Translations under genes and position numbers: made by a program
Origin: Candidatus Kappaea frigidicola
GTDB lineage: Bacteria; Omnitrophota; Gorgyraeia; JAGLLT01
Assembly: GCA_030765555.1 (NCBI GenBank)
Contig: JAVCCI010000077.1
Coordinates: 1 to 22,772, forward strand
DNA: 22,772 nucleotides
Reading direction: 5' to 3'
Notes under the pieces: generated by a model
What the model was told of the DNA's origin: nothing
The model's database searches: none
Seen by the model: the letters and a program-made list of their open reading frames with translations, nothing else
In this document: in pieces, positions 7,354 through 14,877 of the stretch
How positions within the stretch are numbered: the stretch's first letter is position 1
Layout: each line of letters begins with the position of its first letter

Positions 7354-7887
7354 TTAATTATCTGCTTCCCAATATACACGGCCAGCAATATTAACGTAGT
7401 TTGAACCTTTTGTATGAGGTCCGTCATATTCTGGAGCATTTCCTAGGTTATTGCAACCGCAAAGTATTCTCCATGAAGGCGTATAAACTGTATAAGGATA
7501 ATCTAGATTAATAGGTCCTAGTCCTCCTGTTTTATCGTATTCGTTTGCAGTATTTCCATACCAGTAATCAGGCGAATCCGCTGTGCCCACAGTAGGAAGT
7601 GACGGACAATCAAAAAGTCTATCATCATCCGGCAGGTAGTCCTGAGCAATTAGGTAATCTCTATAGACACACCACGCATTACCGCTAACAGGATCTGGAA
7701 ATGACCCATGATGGTCTTTAGCATAAAGAATAAGGGCTGTACCTATTTGATTAAGATTATTAGCACATTGTCTCTGCAGGGCGGCATCGCGGGCTTTTTT
7801 AGCAGCGGGGAATATAAAGCCGATAAGCATTCCTATTATTACAAGCACAATCATTAATTCTATGAGTGAAAAACCTTTTTTACGCAT
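7354..7887 (-). CDS. Type II secretion/pilus-like pseudopilin, DUF1559-like
   Basis: The N-terminus R-K-K-G-FSLIELMIVLVIIG is a class III prepilin signal: cleavage by a prepilin peptidase after Gly, N-methylated Phe, and Glu5 of the mature helix. The rest is a small globular domain with several Cys and Trp residues. It ends H-T-K-G-S-N-Y-V-N-I-A-G-R-V-Y-W, which resembles the closing H..G.N....DG.V.W of DUF1559-type pseudopilins, with Ala-Gly in place of Asp-Gly. Two ATGs are possible, at 7893 and 7887. The second is chosen because AGAGG is 8 bases before it but only 2 before the first. It stands alone on the minus strand, with no secretion genes nearby. It is probably a surface-exposed minor pilin-like protein assembled by machinery encoded elsewhere. 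Confidence 0.85.
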   Translation of the reverse strand: MRKKGFSLIELMIVLVIIGMLIGFIFPAAKKARDAALQRQCANNLNQIGTALILYAKDHHGSFPDPVSGNAWCVYRDYLIAQDYLPDDDRLFDCPSLPTVGTADSPDYWYGNTANEYDKTGGLGPINLDYPYTVYTPSWRILCGCNNLGNAPEYDGPHTKGSNYVNIAGRVYWEADN

Positions 7888-7906
7888 TATCATAACCTCT
7901 ATTAAG

Positions 7907-7917
7907 ATTATACCACA
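7907..7917 (-). promoter_or_regulatory. Extended -10 promoter of the pseudopilin gene
   Basis: The minus strand reads TGTGGTATAAT, with the -10 TATAAT at 7912-7907. The same 11 bases form the -10 region at 1970-1980. No good -35 is seen at the right distance (TTTAAA), as tolerated by extended -10 promoters. The start would lie about 12-15 bases upstream of the ATG. Confidence 0.6.
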
Positions 7918-7941
7918 GTAAAATGATTATTTAAAGACATC

Positions 7942-7970
7942 TTGAAAATATGCGAAGCATTTGATATAAT
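7942..7970 (+). promoter_or_regulatory. Promoter of the transporter-deacetylase operon
   Basis: TTGAAA at 7942-7947, a 17-base spacer and TATAAT at 7965-7970, preceded by TGA (extended -10). It has the same architecture and -35 as the promoter at 1952. Transcription would start near 7977, giving a leader of about 165 nt that includes both 48-bp palindromic repeats. Confidence 0.7.
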
Positions 7971-8019
7971 TAATGAGGCTATAATTTACGCGACTAATAA
8001 GGAGAGTAAATTATATAGC

Positions 8020-8114
8020 CGAATTAATCCCCCATTCTTCGGTTTGTGAAGAATGAAGGGGATGGATGTGAGAAACACCCCATTCTTCGGTTTGTGAAGA
8101 ATGCAAAGGGGATA
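8020..8114. repeat. Two tandem palindromic repeats (48-bp period) in the 8140 leader
   Basis: CATTCTTC at 8033-8040 pairs with GAAGAATG at 8048-8055, and the same pair recurs at 8081-8088/8096-8103, both with a GGTTTGT loop. CCC on the left and GGGGAT on the right extend the stems loosely. The arm CCGAATTAATCCCC at 8019-8032 relates them to the repeats at 6870-7200. They lie between the promoter and the ribosome site, so they would be transcribed as mRNA hairpins. Confidence 0.75.
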
Positions 8115-8139
8115 AGGTTGAAAAGGTTAAGGAGAATTA

Positions 8140-9612
8140 ATGGTAAGGCCTCGCTGGAATTCAAGGATGATATTTATATTTGCGGCAGTTGGTTCAGCCG
8201 TTGGTTTAGGTAATGTCTGGAGATTTCCTTATTTAGCTGGAAAATATGGGGGAGGGGCTTTTTTAATTCCCTATATTGTGATGCTTGTTGTCATGGGGAT
8301 TCCTTTGCTAATGATGGAATTTGCTATAGGTCAACGTATGCAGCTGGGGGCCAGTGGTTCTTTTGGTAAAATTAATCACATGCTTTCTTCTATTGGTTTT
8401 GGTGCTGTCCTATGTGGATTTGTAGTGGTTAGTTATTATGCTGTTATTATGGCTTGGTCATTATTATATTTTAAATTTTCCTTTAGCTTGGCTTGGGGAC
8501 AACAAACAGCCAAGTTTTTTACTGAGGATGTAATTAGACTAAGCAGCAGTCCTTTTGAGAGCAGCACTGTAGTTACTTCTATATTAGCAGCCCTTGTTGT
8601 AGTTTGGTTTTTGATATATTTTTCTATATGGAAGGGGATTAAGAGTGTTAGTAAAGTTGTAACCTTCACCATGCCCTTACCACTTATTCTCTTAGTTATA
8701 TTGGTCATTAGGGGAATTACTCTTCCAGGAAGTATGAGTGGTATAGATTATTATCTTAGGCCTAATTGGGCAGCTATATGGGATCGCGAGGTTTGGTCAG
8801 CAGCTATGAGTCAGATATTTTTTACTTTAAGTCTGGCCTTTGGGGTCATGATTGCCTATGCTAGTTATAAACATGAGACAAGTGATATTGCTAAGAATGC
8901 GGTTATTATATCGGTTACTAACTCGTGCGTTTCTATAATTGCAGGCTTTGCCGTGTTTGCCACACTTGGTTATATGAGTGCCCAGCAGAACATTGCAATT
9001 GAGACTTTGGCGGCTTCAGGCCCGAAATTAGCTTTTATTGTGTTTCCTCAGGTTTTATCATTGATTCCTGGTGCGCCTATTTTTGCGGCATTGTTTTTTC
9101 TCATGCTTATCACCTTGGGAATAGATAGTGCTTTTTCATTGGTTGAGGCTGTAACAACAGTTATTAGTGATAAGTATCATAATTTAAGAAGACAAGACGT
9201 AGCTTTATATGTTTGTGTATTCGGTTTTTTAAGCGGGGTTATTTATACAACAGTTGCTGGATTATATTATTTGGATATAGTTGACCACTTTATTACGACT
9301 TATGGCCTGGTTTTTGTAGGTTTACTAGAGGTCATTGCAGTCGGTTGGATATATGGAGCTGAAAAATTAAGAAAGTATATAAATGATGTCTCAGATATCA
9401 AGATAGGGATTTGGTGGAGTTGGTTAATAAAGTATATAATACCCGTGTTGTTGATATTTCTCTTGATATCATCTTTATATGCTGACCTAAAGACTCCTTA
9501 TGAGAATTATCCTCAGAGCGTTATTCTTATCATGGGATGGGGCGTTTTAGTTATGGTGGCTCTAGTTAGTTATGCGATGGCTCACCTATCAAAAACTAAA
9601 AAAATAAAATAG
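8140..9612 (+). CDS. Sodium-dependent transporter, NSS/SNF (SLC6/LeuT) family
   Basis: The 490-residue protein has 12 predicted helices and the family signature GSAVGLGNVWRFPY in helix 1 (residues 18-31). Gly22 is at the position that is Asp in monoamine transporters, which points to an amino-acid substrate. Helix 2 has GGGAFLIPY, helix 6 QIFFTL-x3-GVMIAYASY, helix 7 TNSCVSIIAGF and helix 8 LITLGIDSAFSLVEA with Asp329-Ser330. The helix 8 pair matches the Na2 site of animal SLC6 proteins rather than the Thr-Ser of LeuT. Members use the sodium gradient to import amino acids or related compounds across the inner membrane. AAGGAGA is 6 bases before the ATG. It leads an operon with two deacetylases 11 to 1040 bases downstream; no direct functional link is evident. 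Confidence 0.9.
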   Translation: MVRPRWNSRMIFIFAAVGSAVGLGNVWRFPYLAGKYGGGAFLIPYIVMLVVMGIPLLMMEFAIGQRMQLGASGSFGKINHMLSSIGFGAVLCGFVVVSYYAVIMAWSLLYFKFSFSLAWGQQTAKFFTEDVIRLSSSPFESSTVVTSILAALVVVWFLIYFSIWKGIKSVSKVVTFTMPLPLILLVILVIRGITLPGSMSGIDYYLRPNWAAIWDREVWSAAMSQIFFTLSLAFGVMIAYASYKHETSDIAKNAVIISVTNSCVSIIAGFAVFATLGYMSAQQNIAIETLAASGPKLAFIVFPQVLSLIPGAPIFAALFFLMLITLGIDSAFSLVEAVTTVISDKYHNLRRQDVALYVCVFGFLSGVIYTTVAGLYYLDIVDHFITTYGLVFVGLLEVIAVGWIYGAEKLRKYINDVSDIKIGIWWSWLIKYIIPVLLIFLLISSLYADLKTPYENYPQSVILIMGWGVLVMVALVSYAMAHLSKTKKIK

Positions 9613-9623
9613 GAAAAAATTAT

Positions 9624-10436
9624 ATGGCTGGTTTTTTTAAATTTTTAAAAATCATTTCTAAGATTGTTGTTATAAGTATTCTCTTCTTACTCATTATAGT
9701 AACCGCTGGTTATTTTTTTAGTAGGGCTAATTATTATGATATACCAATTCTTATGTATCATAATGTAAGTCCTTTAAGCGATGGTAATTCAACCAATGTG
9801 ACTCCTGAGCGCTTTAAACAGCAGATGAGCTTTATAAAGACCAATGATTATGAGGTTATTGCTCCACAGGATTACGCTCAGATACTTACTGATGGCAAAG
9901 AAAAAGCAACTAAGAATTTAGTTATGCTTACCTTTGATGATGGATATAAAAATAATTATACGTATGCTTATCCCGTGCTTAAAGAATACGGATTTAGAGC
10001 AGTTATTTTTGTAGTGGTTAATAAGATAGGTGAAGAGGATTATTTGAATGTTGATGAAATCAAAGAGATGCAAAAGCACGGAATTATTATTGCCAGCCAC
10101 ACGCTAAATGAGAAATACGTTCCTTCCTTAAAGAAGGTGAGGCTTAATGAAGAACTTTGTGGTTCAAAGGAGAAGCTTGAGCAAATGATAGGTAAGCCGG
10201 TTGAGTTTTTTGCCTATTGTTCCGGAGGTTATACTATTCAGGCTCAAAAAATATTAAAAGATGCTGGATATTTAGTAGCCTTTACGACTAACAGGGGATT
10301 TGATAAATCTCTCGCAAATGATGATCCCTATGCCATAAGAAGAATCAAGGTTTCTAATAGAGATTATAGTTTTAAACTTTGGGCTAAATTAAGCGGTATT
10401 TATAATCTATTTCGCACCATCAGAGACCCATACTAA
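9624..10436 (+). CDS. Membrane-anchored polysaccharide deacetylase (NodB/CE4 family)
   Basis: An N-terminal helix (about residues 10-32) anchors a periplasmic NodB-like domain. Motif 1 is LTFDDGY, with Asp105 and Asp106 giving the base and a metal ligand. Motif 2 reads IASHTLNEKYVPSL. His159 is present, but the second His of the usual H[S/T]xxH is Glu163. Motif 3, FFAYCSGGYT, also departs from the usual RPPYG/YPYG. The late FTTNRGF is typical of the family. CE4 enzymes remove N- or O-acetyl groups from chitin-like polymers, peptidoglycan or exopolysaccharide. With His replaced by Glu it may bind a different metal or be weakly active. AGGAAA lies 7 bases before the ATG and 11 bases separate it from the transporter gene, so they share an operon. 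A PIG-L deacetylase lies two genes on. Confidence 0.85.
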   Translation: MAGFFKFLKIISKIVVISILFLLIIVTAGYFFSRANYYDIPILMYHNVSPLSDGNSTNVTPERFKQQMSFIKTNDYEVIAPQDYAQILTDGKEKATKNLVMLTFDDGYKNNYTYAYPVLKEYGFRAVIFVVVNKIGEEDYLNVDEIKEMQKHGIIIASHTLNEKYVPSLKKVRLNEELCGSKEKLEQMIGKPVEFFAYCSGGYTIQAQKILKDAGYLVAFTTNRGFDKSLANDDPYAIRRIKVSNRDYSFKLWAKLSGIYNLFRTIRDPY

Positions 10437-10463
10437 TCGTTTTAAAAATGCTTGGAGGTCAGC

Positions 10464-10652
10464 ATGATACTAGGTTTATTTTTTATTTTATCAGGTATAT
10501 TAATAGTTCTTTTTGAACCTTTTCTAAGAGCGATTGTAGCTTTGTTGCTTCTTGTAATAGGATTCTTTTTGATGTCGATGAGTTATTACTACAAAAAAAT
10601 ATCCAAGAGATCCGTGGATAATCCCTATGTTGATTTTTTTATAAGGTTTTAG
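10464..10652 (+). CDS. Small two-helix membrane protein
   Basis: The 62-residue product begins M-I-L-G-L-F-F and has two hydrophobic helices (about residues 2-20 and 24-42), then a basic tail (YYYKKISKRS). The ATG at 10464 is chosen over an upstream in-frame TTG at 10452 because GGAGG (10454-10458) would be inside the longer version and is correctly placed for the ATG. The stop TAG is directly followed by the ATG of the next gene (TAGATG), so translation is probably coupled. No family is recognised. Its position suggests an accessory to the flanking envelope deacetylases. Confidence 0.65.
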   Translation: MILGLFFILSGILIVLFEPFLRAIVALLLLVIGFFLMSMSYYYKKISKRSVDNPYVDFFIRF

Positions 10653-11477
10653 ATGATTAAAGTATATGTTCCTAGTAAGCAACCCTTAAAAGAAGTATAT
10701 GCAAAAAGTAAGCATCTAGCTATTGTAGCTCATGCAGATGATATTGAGATGCTTGCCTTGAGGCCTATAACGCAACGGTCTCAGGGTTTTTTTGGAATTG
10801 TGATGGGGGATAATAAAGGCAGGCCCTTAAAGCCTGAGTATAAAAAAGTATCTTTAAGTAAGGTTCAAAACATCAGAGAGAGTGAACAGGAAAAAGTTGC
10901 CCGCCTAGCTAAATATAGAGGTGTGGCTTTTTTGCGCCTTAAAAGTAAGGATATAAAAAATGTTCGCAAGAAAGAGCAGGTAGTAAAGGCGATATATGAG
11001 CTCATTAAAGATATGCCTTTGAAGGAAGTTTATACTCATAGTTTATTTGATAATCATCCGACTCATGTTGCCGTAGCCGAAATAACAATCGCTGCTCTTA
11101 AAAAGTTACCCTTAGCTAAGCGTCCCAAAGCAGTTTACGGTATGGAAGTTTGGGGCTCGTTAGAGTGGTTGCCTGATAGGTATAAGGTGGCTTTTGATGT
11201 TAGTGGTTCAGTTGCCTTTATTAAGAAGCTTTTATCATTTTATAAATCACAATCATATAAGGGCCATCGTTATGACGAAGCGCTCTTAGCAAGATTAAAA
11301 GCTAATGCAATGTTTGGTAAAACGCATAATTTTTCAACAAAAAAAGCATTAATATACGGTTTAGATTTACTACCTTTATTGAAAAAGGGGAGTCCTGGTT
11401 GTAAAAAATACATAGAAGGAATTATTGAAGAATTTTTAAAAGAAAAGAAAAACAATTTATCATTTAATAAAAATTAA
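10653..11477 (+). CDS. PIG-L/LmbE-family deacetylase
   Basis: The 274-residue protein carries the family's zinc site: AIVAHADDIE at residues 23-32 (normally AHPDDIE; Ala replaces Pro) and NHPTH with His135 and His138 in the second motif. Members hydrolyse N-acetyl groups of GlcNAc conjugates such as GlcNAc-PI, GlcNAc-Ins or bacillithiol precursors, or of surface glycans. There is no signal peptide, so it acts in the cytoplasm. It follows the small membrane protein with no gap and completes the operon that starts with the transporter. Its substrate cannot be read from sequence. The reading frame ends TAA at 11475-11477, sharing TTAA with the stop of the convergent glycosidase gene; no terminator lies between them. 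Confidence 0.85.
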   Translation: MIKVYVPSKQPLKEVYAKSKHLAIVAHADDIEMLALRPITQRSQGFFGIVMGDNKGRPLKPEYKKVSLSKVQNIRESEQEKVARLAKYRGVAFLRLKSKDIKNVRKKEQVVKAIYELIKDMPLKEVYTHSLFDNHPTHVAVAEITIAALKKLPLAKRPKAVYGMEVWGSLEWLPDRYKVAFDVSGSVAFIKKLLSFYKSQSYKGHRYDEALLARLKANAMFGKTHNFSTKKALIYGLDLLPLLKKGSPGCKKYIEGIIEEFLKEKKNNLSFNKN

Positions 11478-14023
11478 TTGAGCAATCTAATTTCATCAAT
11501 ATATATATTGCCCTCAATGTTGGCTGTTCCTGGCTCAATAAATAAAAGTATTTTATTTACATCATCTAGATTATTTTTTAATTGCGAAGCTAAATCCATA
11601 TCAAAAATTAATGTGTTCCAGTCATTATTTCTGCTTTGCGCTATCTCGATATCTTGTTGATTATTTCCATCAATAAACAATTTTGCTAATATTTTCACCT
11701 TGCCTTTAACTTTGATTGCTAAATAGCGATGAATAGCTAAGAGGTTAGGGTCAATCTCAACTTCAATATAATCCCAGGCATTTTCAGTTTTAATATAATT
11801 AATTTTTAATGCATTAGTATCAACGGACTGATCATTTTTAATTTTGATTATTTCGAATTTCCAATTAGGATTTATGGGTTTCCATTTAGATAGTTGAGGG
11901 GAGTTAAAATCATAAAGAACAGGATTGTAAATTTCAGGATTACTCCTTGATGAAAGGCAATCAGAGGGCGGGCTAATATGCCCCCACTTATCTTTGGCTC
12001 GAACATTAAAATAATAAAGTTCGTCATCTTCTTTAAGAATAGTTTTAGATATTAAATTTGGGCCATTATTAAAGCTAGCTATGAATCTTTTTTCTGCATT
12101 ATTAAAATTTTCACTAATCATTAGCGGTTCTTTACTTAAGTAAATGATGTATTCTTTTATATCATTATCTTTTGATTTATTCCACCTAAGGCTAATTGTT
12201 TTACCTGTCTGTCCAGCACAAGCCGAAATAAAGTCTATTTTTAAAGGGGCTTGAGTTATAGCTTTGGATTCACAGGTGATGTTATCAAGGGTCGGCTTTG
12301 ACCCGGTTATTTCGCAATCAAGAGAAATGTATTTTAGTTGTTTATCAGTTATATTATCGGGTAGTTTATAGTAATAGTGATGCCATCCTCCTGAATTCAT
12401 ATCTCCTGCAGGTTTAAGTTTTTTATAAAGGAATCTGCCGGTTTTAATTGAGAAGGACTTTATTTCGATATCTCGAGTCCATAAAGAAATATACTTATTG
12501 TAATCAAACTTCAATAAGTCGTTTTCAGAAAGCTTAGCAATTAAAATAATATTTTTGTCATTTGATGTAACCGAAAGGCATTTATTTCCGCTTTGAGGAT
12601 TATCGCTATCAATTTTAAAGCTTCCCCTAGGAGAGTCCCATAAGGCGTATGAGGGCGCTTCGGCAGGCAGTTCAAAATCATCAACAATCCCTGAGAACTT
12701 ACCGCGTTTGATGAAATTATGCATTGTATCTGTCTGCATGAATAAATTCCAAATAAGCCCACTTCTGTAATTTTCAATCATACACATCATAGGCCCAGTT
12801 TCAATACCTACATAAAAGGGGCTTATGAAATCTGTTTTTAGATTATAGGAGCTCGGCAAACCGTATTCACCCCAATATTTATCGCCGTAGTGTTCAATGG
12901 ATTTTCTAATCGATCTCAATGATGCTTCAGGTACAAAAGGCAGGGAGCAGACAAAGGCGTTTGTAGCAATAGTGCCGTCATTGGCTATGTATCCTGGTGG
13001 TGCGGCATGTGAGTATGATTCTTTGCCGAAGCAGTCGCTTAGGCCCCATGCCCAGGTAGGATACCCGTTTTCTCTCTGATTAAAGGCCATATCGGCCAGT
13101 ATTGCATTTATAGTATCTAAATAGTAATCAACATTGCTATCTTGTTTGCGTCGGGGGTCTATAAAGGAATAGGGCACTTCTCGGTTAAAAAGAGCTCCAG
13201 TCATATGGCATTGATAACCTGCATAGTCTCCTGGGGCATAAGTTTTCATGTAGGCCTGCCAAGTATCCTCAGAAATAGGATGAGTTTGAGAGCCTAGGGC
13301 TAAGGCATATATTAATAGAGAGTTATCAGCTAGAAAACCCATATTAAAAGGTAGAAGCCCATCTATATCATAATAAGATTCTGAAGTTTCCAGAGGAACC
13401 CAGCCGTAAGATAATAAGCCAGCCTTGCCATCATTATAAGCGGCAAATTTATCCCACTGAACATTATCATATATTTTTTTTGAAAGTTTATCAATTTCAG
13501 TACCTTTAAAATATTCTCCGGCAATCAAAGCTCCGGCAATGAAATCAGCGCTATCACACATAGCTACGCAATCTATAGGGGTCTTCTTTCCGGTGCGGCC
13601 ATCAATAAAATGCCAGTAGAGGCCGTATTCACCTTCTGCATAAATATCATCGGGGTCATCGGGGTCATCCCAAAAGGTATTGAGGATTAAAAGGCATCTT
13701 TCATAACCGTCTTCATAACTGAGCCAGTTTCTTTCGATTCCAATGCAGACAGCAACTAATTCAAAGCCGGTTGCGGCTACTTTACCAATCCTGTTTTGGG
13801 TGTGATCATAGGCAATTCCAGTCTCAGGATATATTTCATTCCAGAAATAATTAAAGATGCGAAATTCAATTTCATCAAGTAGTTCATCGTTATTGAGTTG
13901 AACTGCTTCATTGGCTGTGATAAGAGGAGTGCCTGTGTTTCTTTCTTTAACTTTAAGGCTAGCACAGGATGTGAGTATAAAAAATAATGTACATAGTAAA
14001 AATATTATATATAACTTTTTCAT
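11474..14023 (-). CDS. Glycoamylase-like (PF10091-type) lipoprotein with beta-sandwich and FnIII domains
   Basis: The 849-residue protein has a lipoprotein signal with lipobox L-T-S and Cys20. Residues about 45-445 match the glycoamylase-like family, which includes GH144 endo-beta-1,2-glucanases. Blocks seen are YPETGIAYDH, NRIG-KVAATGFELVAVCIG, YALALGSQTHPI, PTWAWGLSDC, GTIATNAF and GPMMCMIENYRSGLIW. After this come a beta-sandwich (about 447-585, starting GIVDDFELP), an FnIII-like domain (about 595-695) and a second beta-sandwich (about 703-849, ending IYIDEIRLLN) of carbohydrate-binding-module type. Inferred role: a lipid-anchored, periplasmic or surface glucan hydrolase; the linkage is uncertain. 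It is a single minus-strand gene, divergent from the Mla operon. The -10 lies so close to the ATG that its mRNA may be leaderless. Confidence 0.88.
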   Translation of the reverse strand: MKKLYIIFLLCTLFFILTSCASLKVKERNTGTPLITANEAVQLNNDELLDEIEFRIFNYFWNEIYPETGIAYDHTQNRIGKVAATGFELVAVCIGIERNWLSYEDGYERCLLILNTFWDDPDDPDDIYAEGEYGLYWHFIDGRTGKKTPIDCVAMCDSADFIAGALIAGEYFKGTEIDKLSKKIYDNVQWDKFAAYNDGKAGLLSYGWVPLETSESYYDIDGLLPFNMGFLADNSLLIYALALGSQTHPISEDTWQAYMKTYAPGDYAGYQCHMTGALFNREVPYSFIDPRRKQDSNVDYYLDTINAILADMAFNQRENGYPTWAWGLSDCFGKESYSHAAPPGYIANDGTIATNAFVCSLPFVPEASLRSIRKSIEHYGDKYWGEYGLPSSYNLKTDFISPFYVGIETGPMMCMIENYRSGLIWNLFMQTDTMHNFIKRGKFSGIVDDFELPAEAPSYALWDSPRGSFKIDSDNPQSGNKCLSVTSNDKNIILIAKLSENDLLKFDYNKYISLWTRDIEIKSFSIKTGRFLYKKLKPAGDMNSGGWHHYYYKLPDNITDKQLKYISLDCEITGSKPTLDNITCESKAITQAPLKIDFISACAGQTGKTISLRWNKSKDNDIKEYIIYLSKEPLMISENFNNAEKRFIASFNNGPNLISKTILKEDDELYYFNVRAKDKWGHISPPSDCLSSRSNPEIYNPVLYDFNSPQLSKWKPINPNWKFEIIKIKNDQSVDTNALKINYIKTENAWDYIEVEIDPNLLAIHRYLAIKVKGKVKILAKLFIDGNNQQDIEIAQSRNNDWNTLIFDMDLASQLKNNLDDVNKILLFIEPGTANIEGNIYIDEIRLLN

Positions 14024-14029
14024 AAAATT

Positions 14030-14058
14030 ATTATACCTTATAATTAATAAAAAAACAA
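14030..14058 (-). promoter_or_regulatory. Promoter of the glycoamylase-like gene, probably leaderless
   Basis: On the minus strand TATAAT occupies 14035-14030 and a weak -35 TTGTTT 14058-14053, with a 17-base spacer. The last base of the -10 is only 6 bases from the ATG (14023), so transcription should start at or next to it. AAGG at 14040-14037 is 13 bases from the ATG, too far for a normal Shine-Dalgarno. Confidence 0.55.
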
Positions 14059-14067
14059 AGAAAAGGG

Positions 14068-14097
14068 TTTACAAAGTGGAGGATGTTTATGTATAAT
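14068..14097 (+). promoter_or_regulatory. Promoter of the partner-switch/Mla operon
   Basis: TTTACA at 14068-14073, an 18-base spacer and TATAAT at 14092-14097. It points away from the glycoamylase-like gene, and the two promoters lie about 10 bases apart back to back. AAAGGGA before the ATG at 14126 is the first ribosome site downstream. No other promoter is seen inside the operon. Confidence 0.7.
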
Positions 14098-14125
14098 AAT
14101 ATAAACTAATGATAAAGGGATTCGT

Positions 14126-14539
14126 ATGAAACTATCTGAAGCGATGAAGATTCCAAGTGAGCTTAAAAATGTTAAAGGGGCAAGTGCCCAAATATTGGAA
14201 TCTCTCCTACCGTTTAATTTATCTTCTTATGATTTACTGGATATACGACTTTGTTTAGAAGAAGCCTTAATCAATGCCATGAAGTACGGCAATAAATTAC
14301 AACCAGACTTACCGGTTGAAATTACTTACAATATAGATAATGATATCTTAAAAGTAACTATAAGTGATCAGGGGCAGGGATTTGATTATAAAAATCTCCC
14401 CGATCCAACATTAGAAGAAAACCTTCAGGAATTAAAGGGCAGGGGTGTTTATTTAATTCGCCGCCTGATGGATGAAGTATTTTATAACGATGCGGGTAAT
14501 CAAATTAACATGATAAAAAATTTAAAAGAGGGAGATTAA
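14126..14539 (+). CDS. Serine kinase/anti-sigma factor of the RsbW/SpoIIAB type (HATPase)
   Basis: The 137-residue protein is one GHKL ATPase domain. The N box, LEEALINAMKYGN (residues 44-56), has Glu46 and Asn50 at the positions that are catalytic base and Mg ligand in SpoIIAB. The G1 box is SDQGQGFD (80-87) and the G2 box GRGVYLIRR (105-113). Known family members phosphorylate a Ser of a STAS antagonist and, when not bound to it, sequester a sigma factor or another partner. The next gene encodes just such a STAS protein, and the matching phosphatase is in the same operon. No sigma factor gene is in the window, so the released partner may be encoded elsewhere or may be the Mla transporter. 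It is the first gene after the promoter, with AAAGGGA about 8 bases before the ATG. Confidence 0.88.
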   Translation: MKLSEAMKIPSELKNVKGASAQILESLLPFNLSSYDLLDIRLCLEEALINAMKYGNKLQPDLPVEITYNIDNDILKVTISDQGQGFDYKNLPDPTLEENLQELKGRGVYLIRRLMDEVFYNDAGNQINMIKNLKEGD

Positions 14540-14541
14540 AG

Positions 14542-14874
14542 GTGGATATATCTATAGAACATAAAGGTGAGGTTTTGGTTTGTAAAATAAGTGGTGAGAT
14601 AACATTTTCAACTTCTCCCGATTTAAGAAAACAGCTTATTGAAGCTATTGATAAAGGTGCGAAAAAAGTGGTCGTCAACTTAAAGGATGTTGGCTATGTA
14701 GATAGTTCTGGTATGGCTACGCTAGTTGAGCTCCTACAGAAGGTAAAAAGTGCCGATGGTGATTTAAAATTAGCCGAAACCCCTGAGAAAATAATTGAAA
14801 TCCTTGATATGGTTAGATTGAAAGATATATTTGACTTTGAAGATACGGAAGAAAAAGCGATAACCTCTTTTTAA
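14542..14874 (+). CDS. STAS anti-sigma factor antagonist (RsbV/SpoIIAA-like) or MlaB-like subunit
   Basis: The 110-residue STAS domain starts with GTG two bases after the kinase stop; GGGAG precedes it. The phosphorylation motif is VDSSGMATL (53-61), with Ser56 aligned to the phospho-Ser of RsbV and SpoIIAA. Two readings are possible. In a partner switch, the unphosphorylated form binds the RsbW-like kinase and frees its target. Alternatively, because MlaE follows after three bases, it could be the STAS subunit MlaB, which binds the ATPase MlaF and is needed for transport in E. coli. MlaB proteins normally share the fold but are not known to need a kinase. The clustered kinase and phosphatase favour true phosphorylation; the clustered Mla genes favour MlaB. 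Both may be true. Confidence 0.85.
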   Translation: MDISIEHKGEVLVCKISGEITFSTSPDLRKQLIEAIDKGAKKVVVNLKDVGYVDSSGMATLVELLQKVKSADGDLKLAETPEKIIEILDMVRLKDIFDFEDTEEKAITSF

Positions 14875-14877
14875 GAT

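Noticed and set aside
10452..10463. Longer start (TTG) for the small membrane protein
   Set aside because: It would place the Shine-Dalgarno GGAGG inside the coding region; ATG at 10464 is correctly spaced.
12897..13079. Plus-strand ORF inside the glycoamylase-like gene
   Set aside because: It is the reverse of conserved catalytic-domain sequence and has no independent support.
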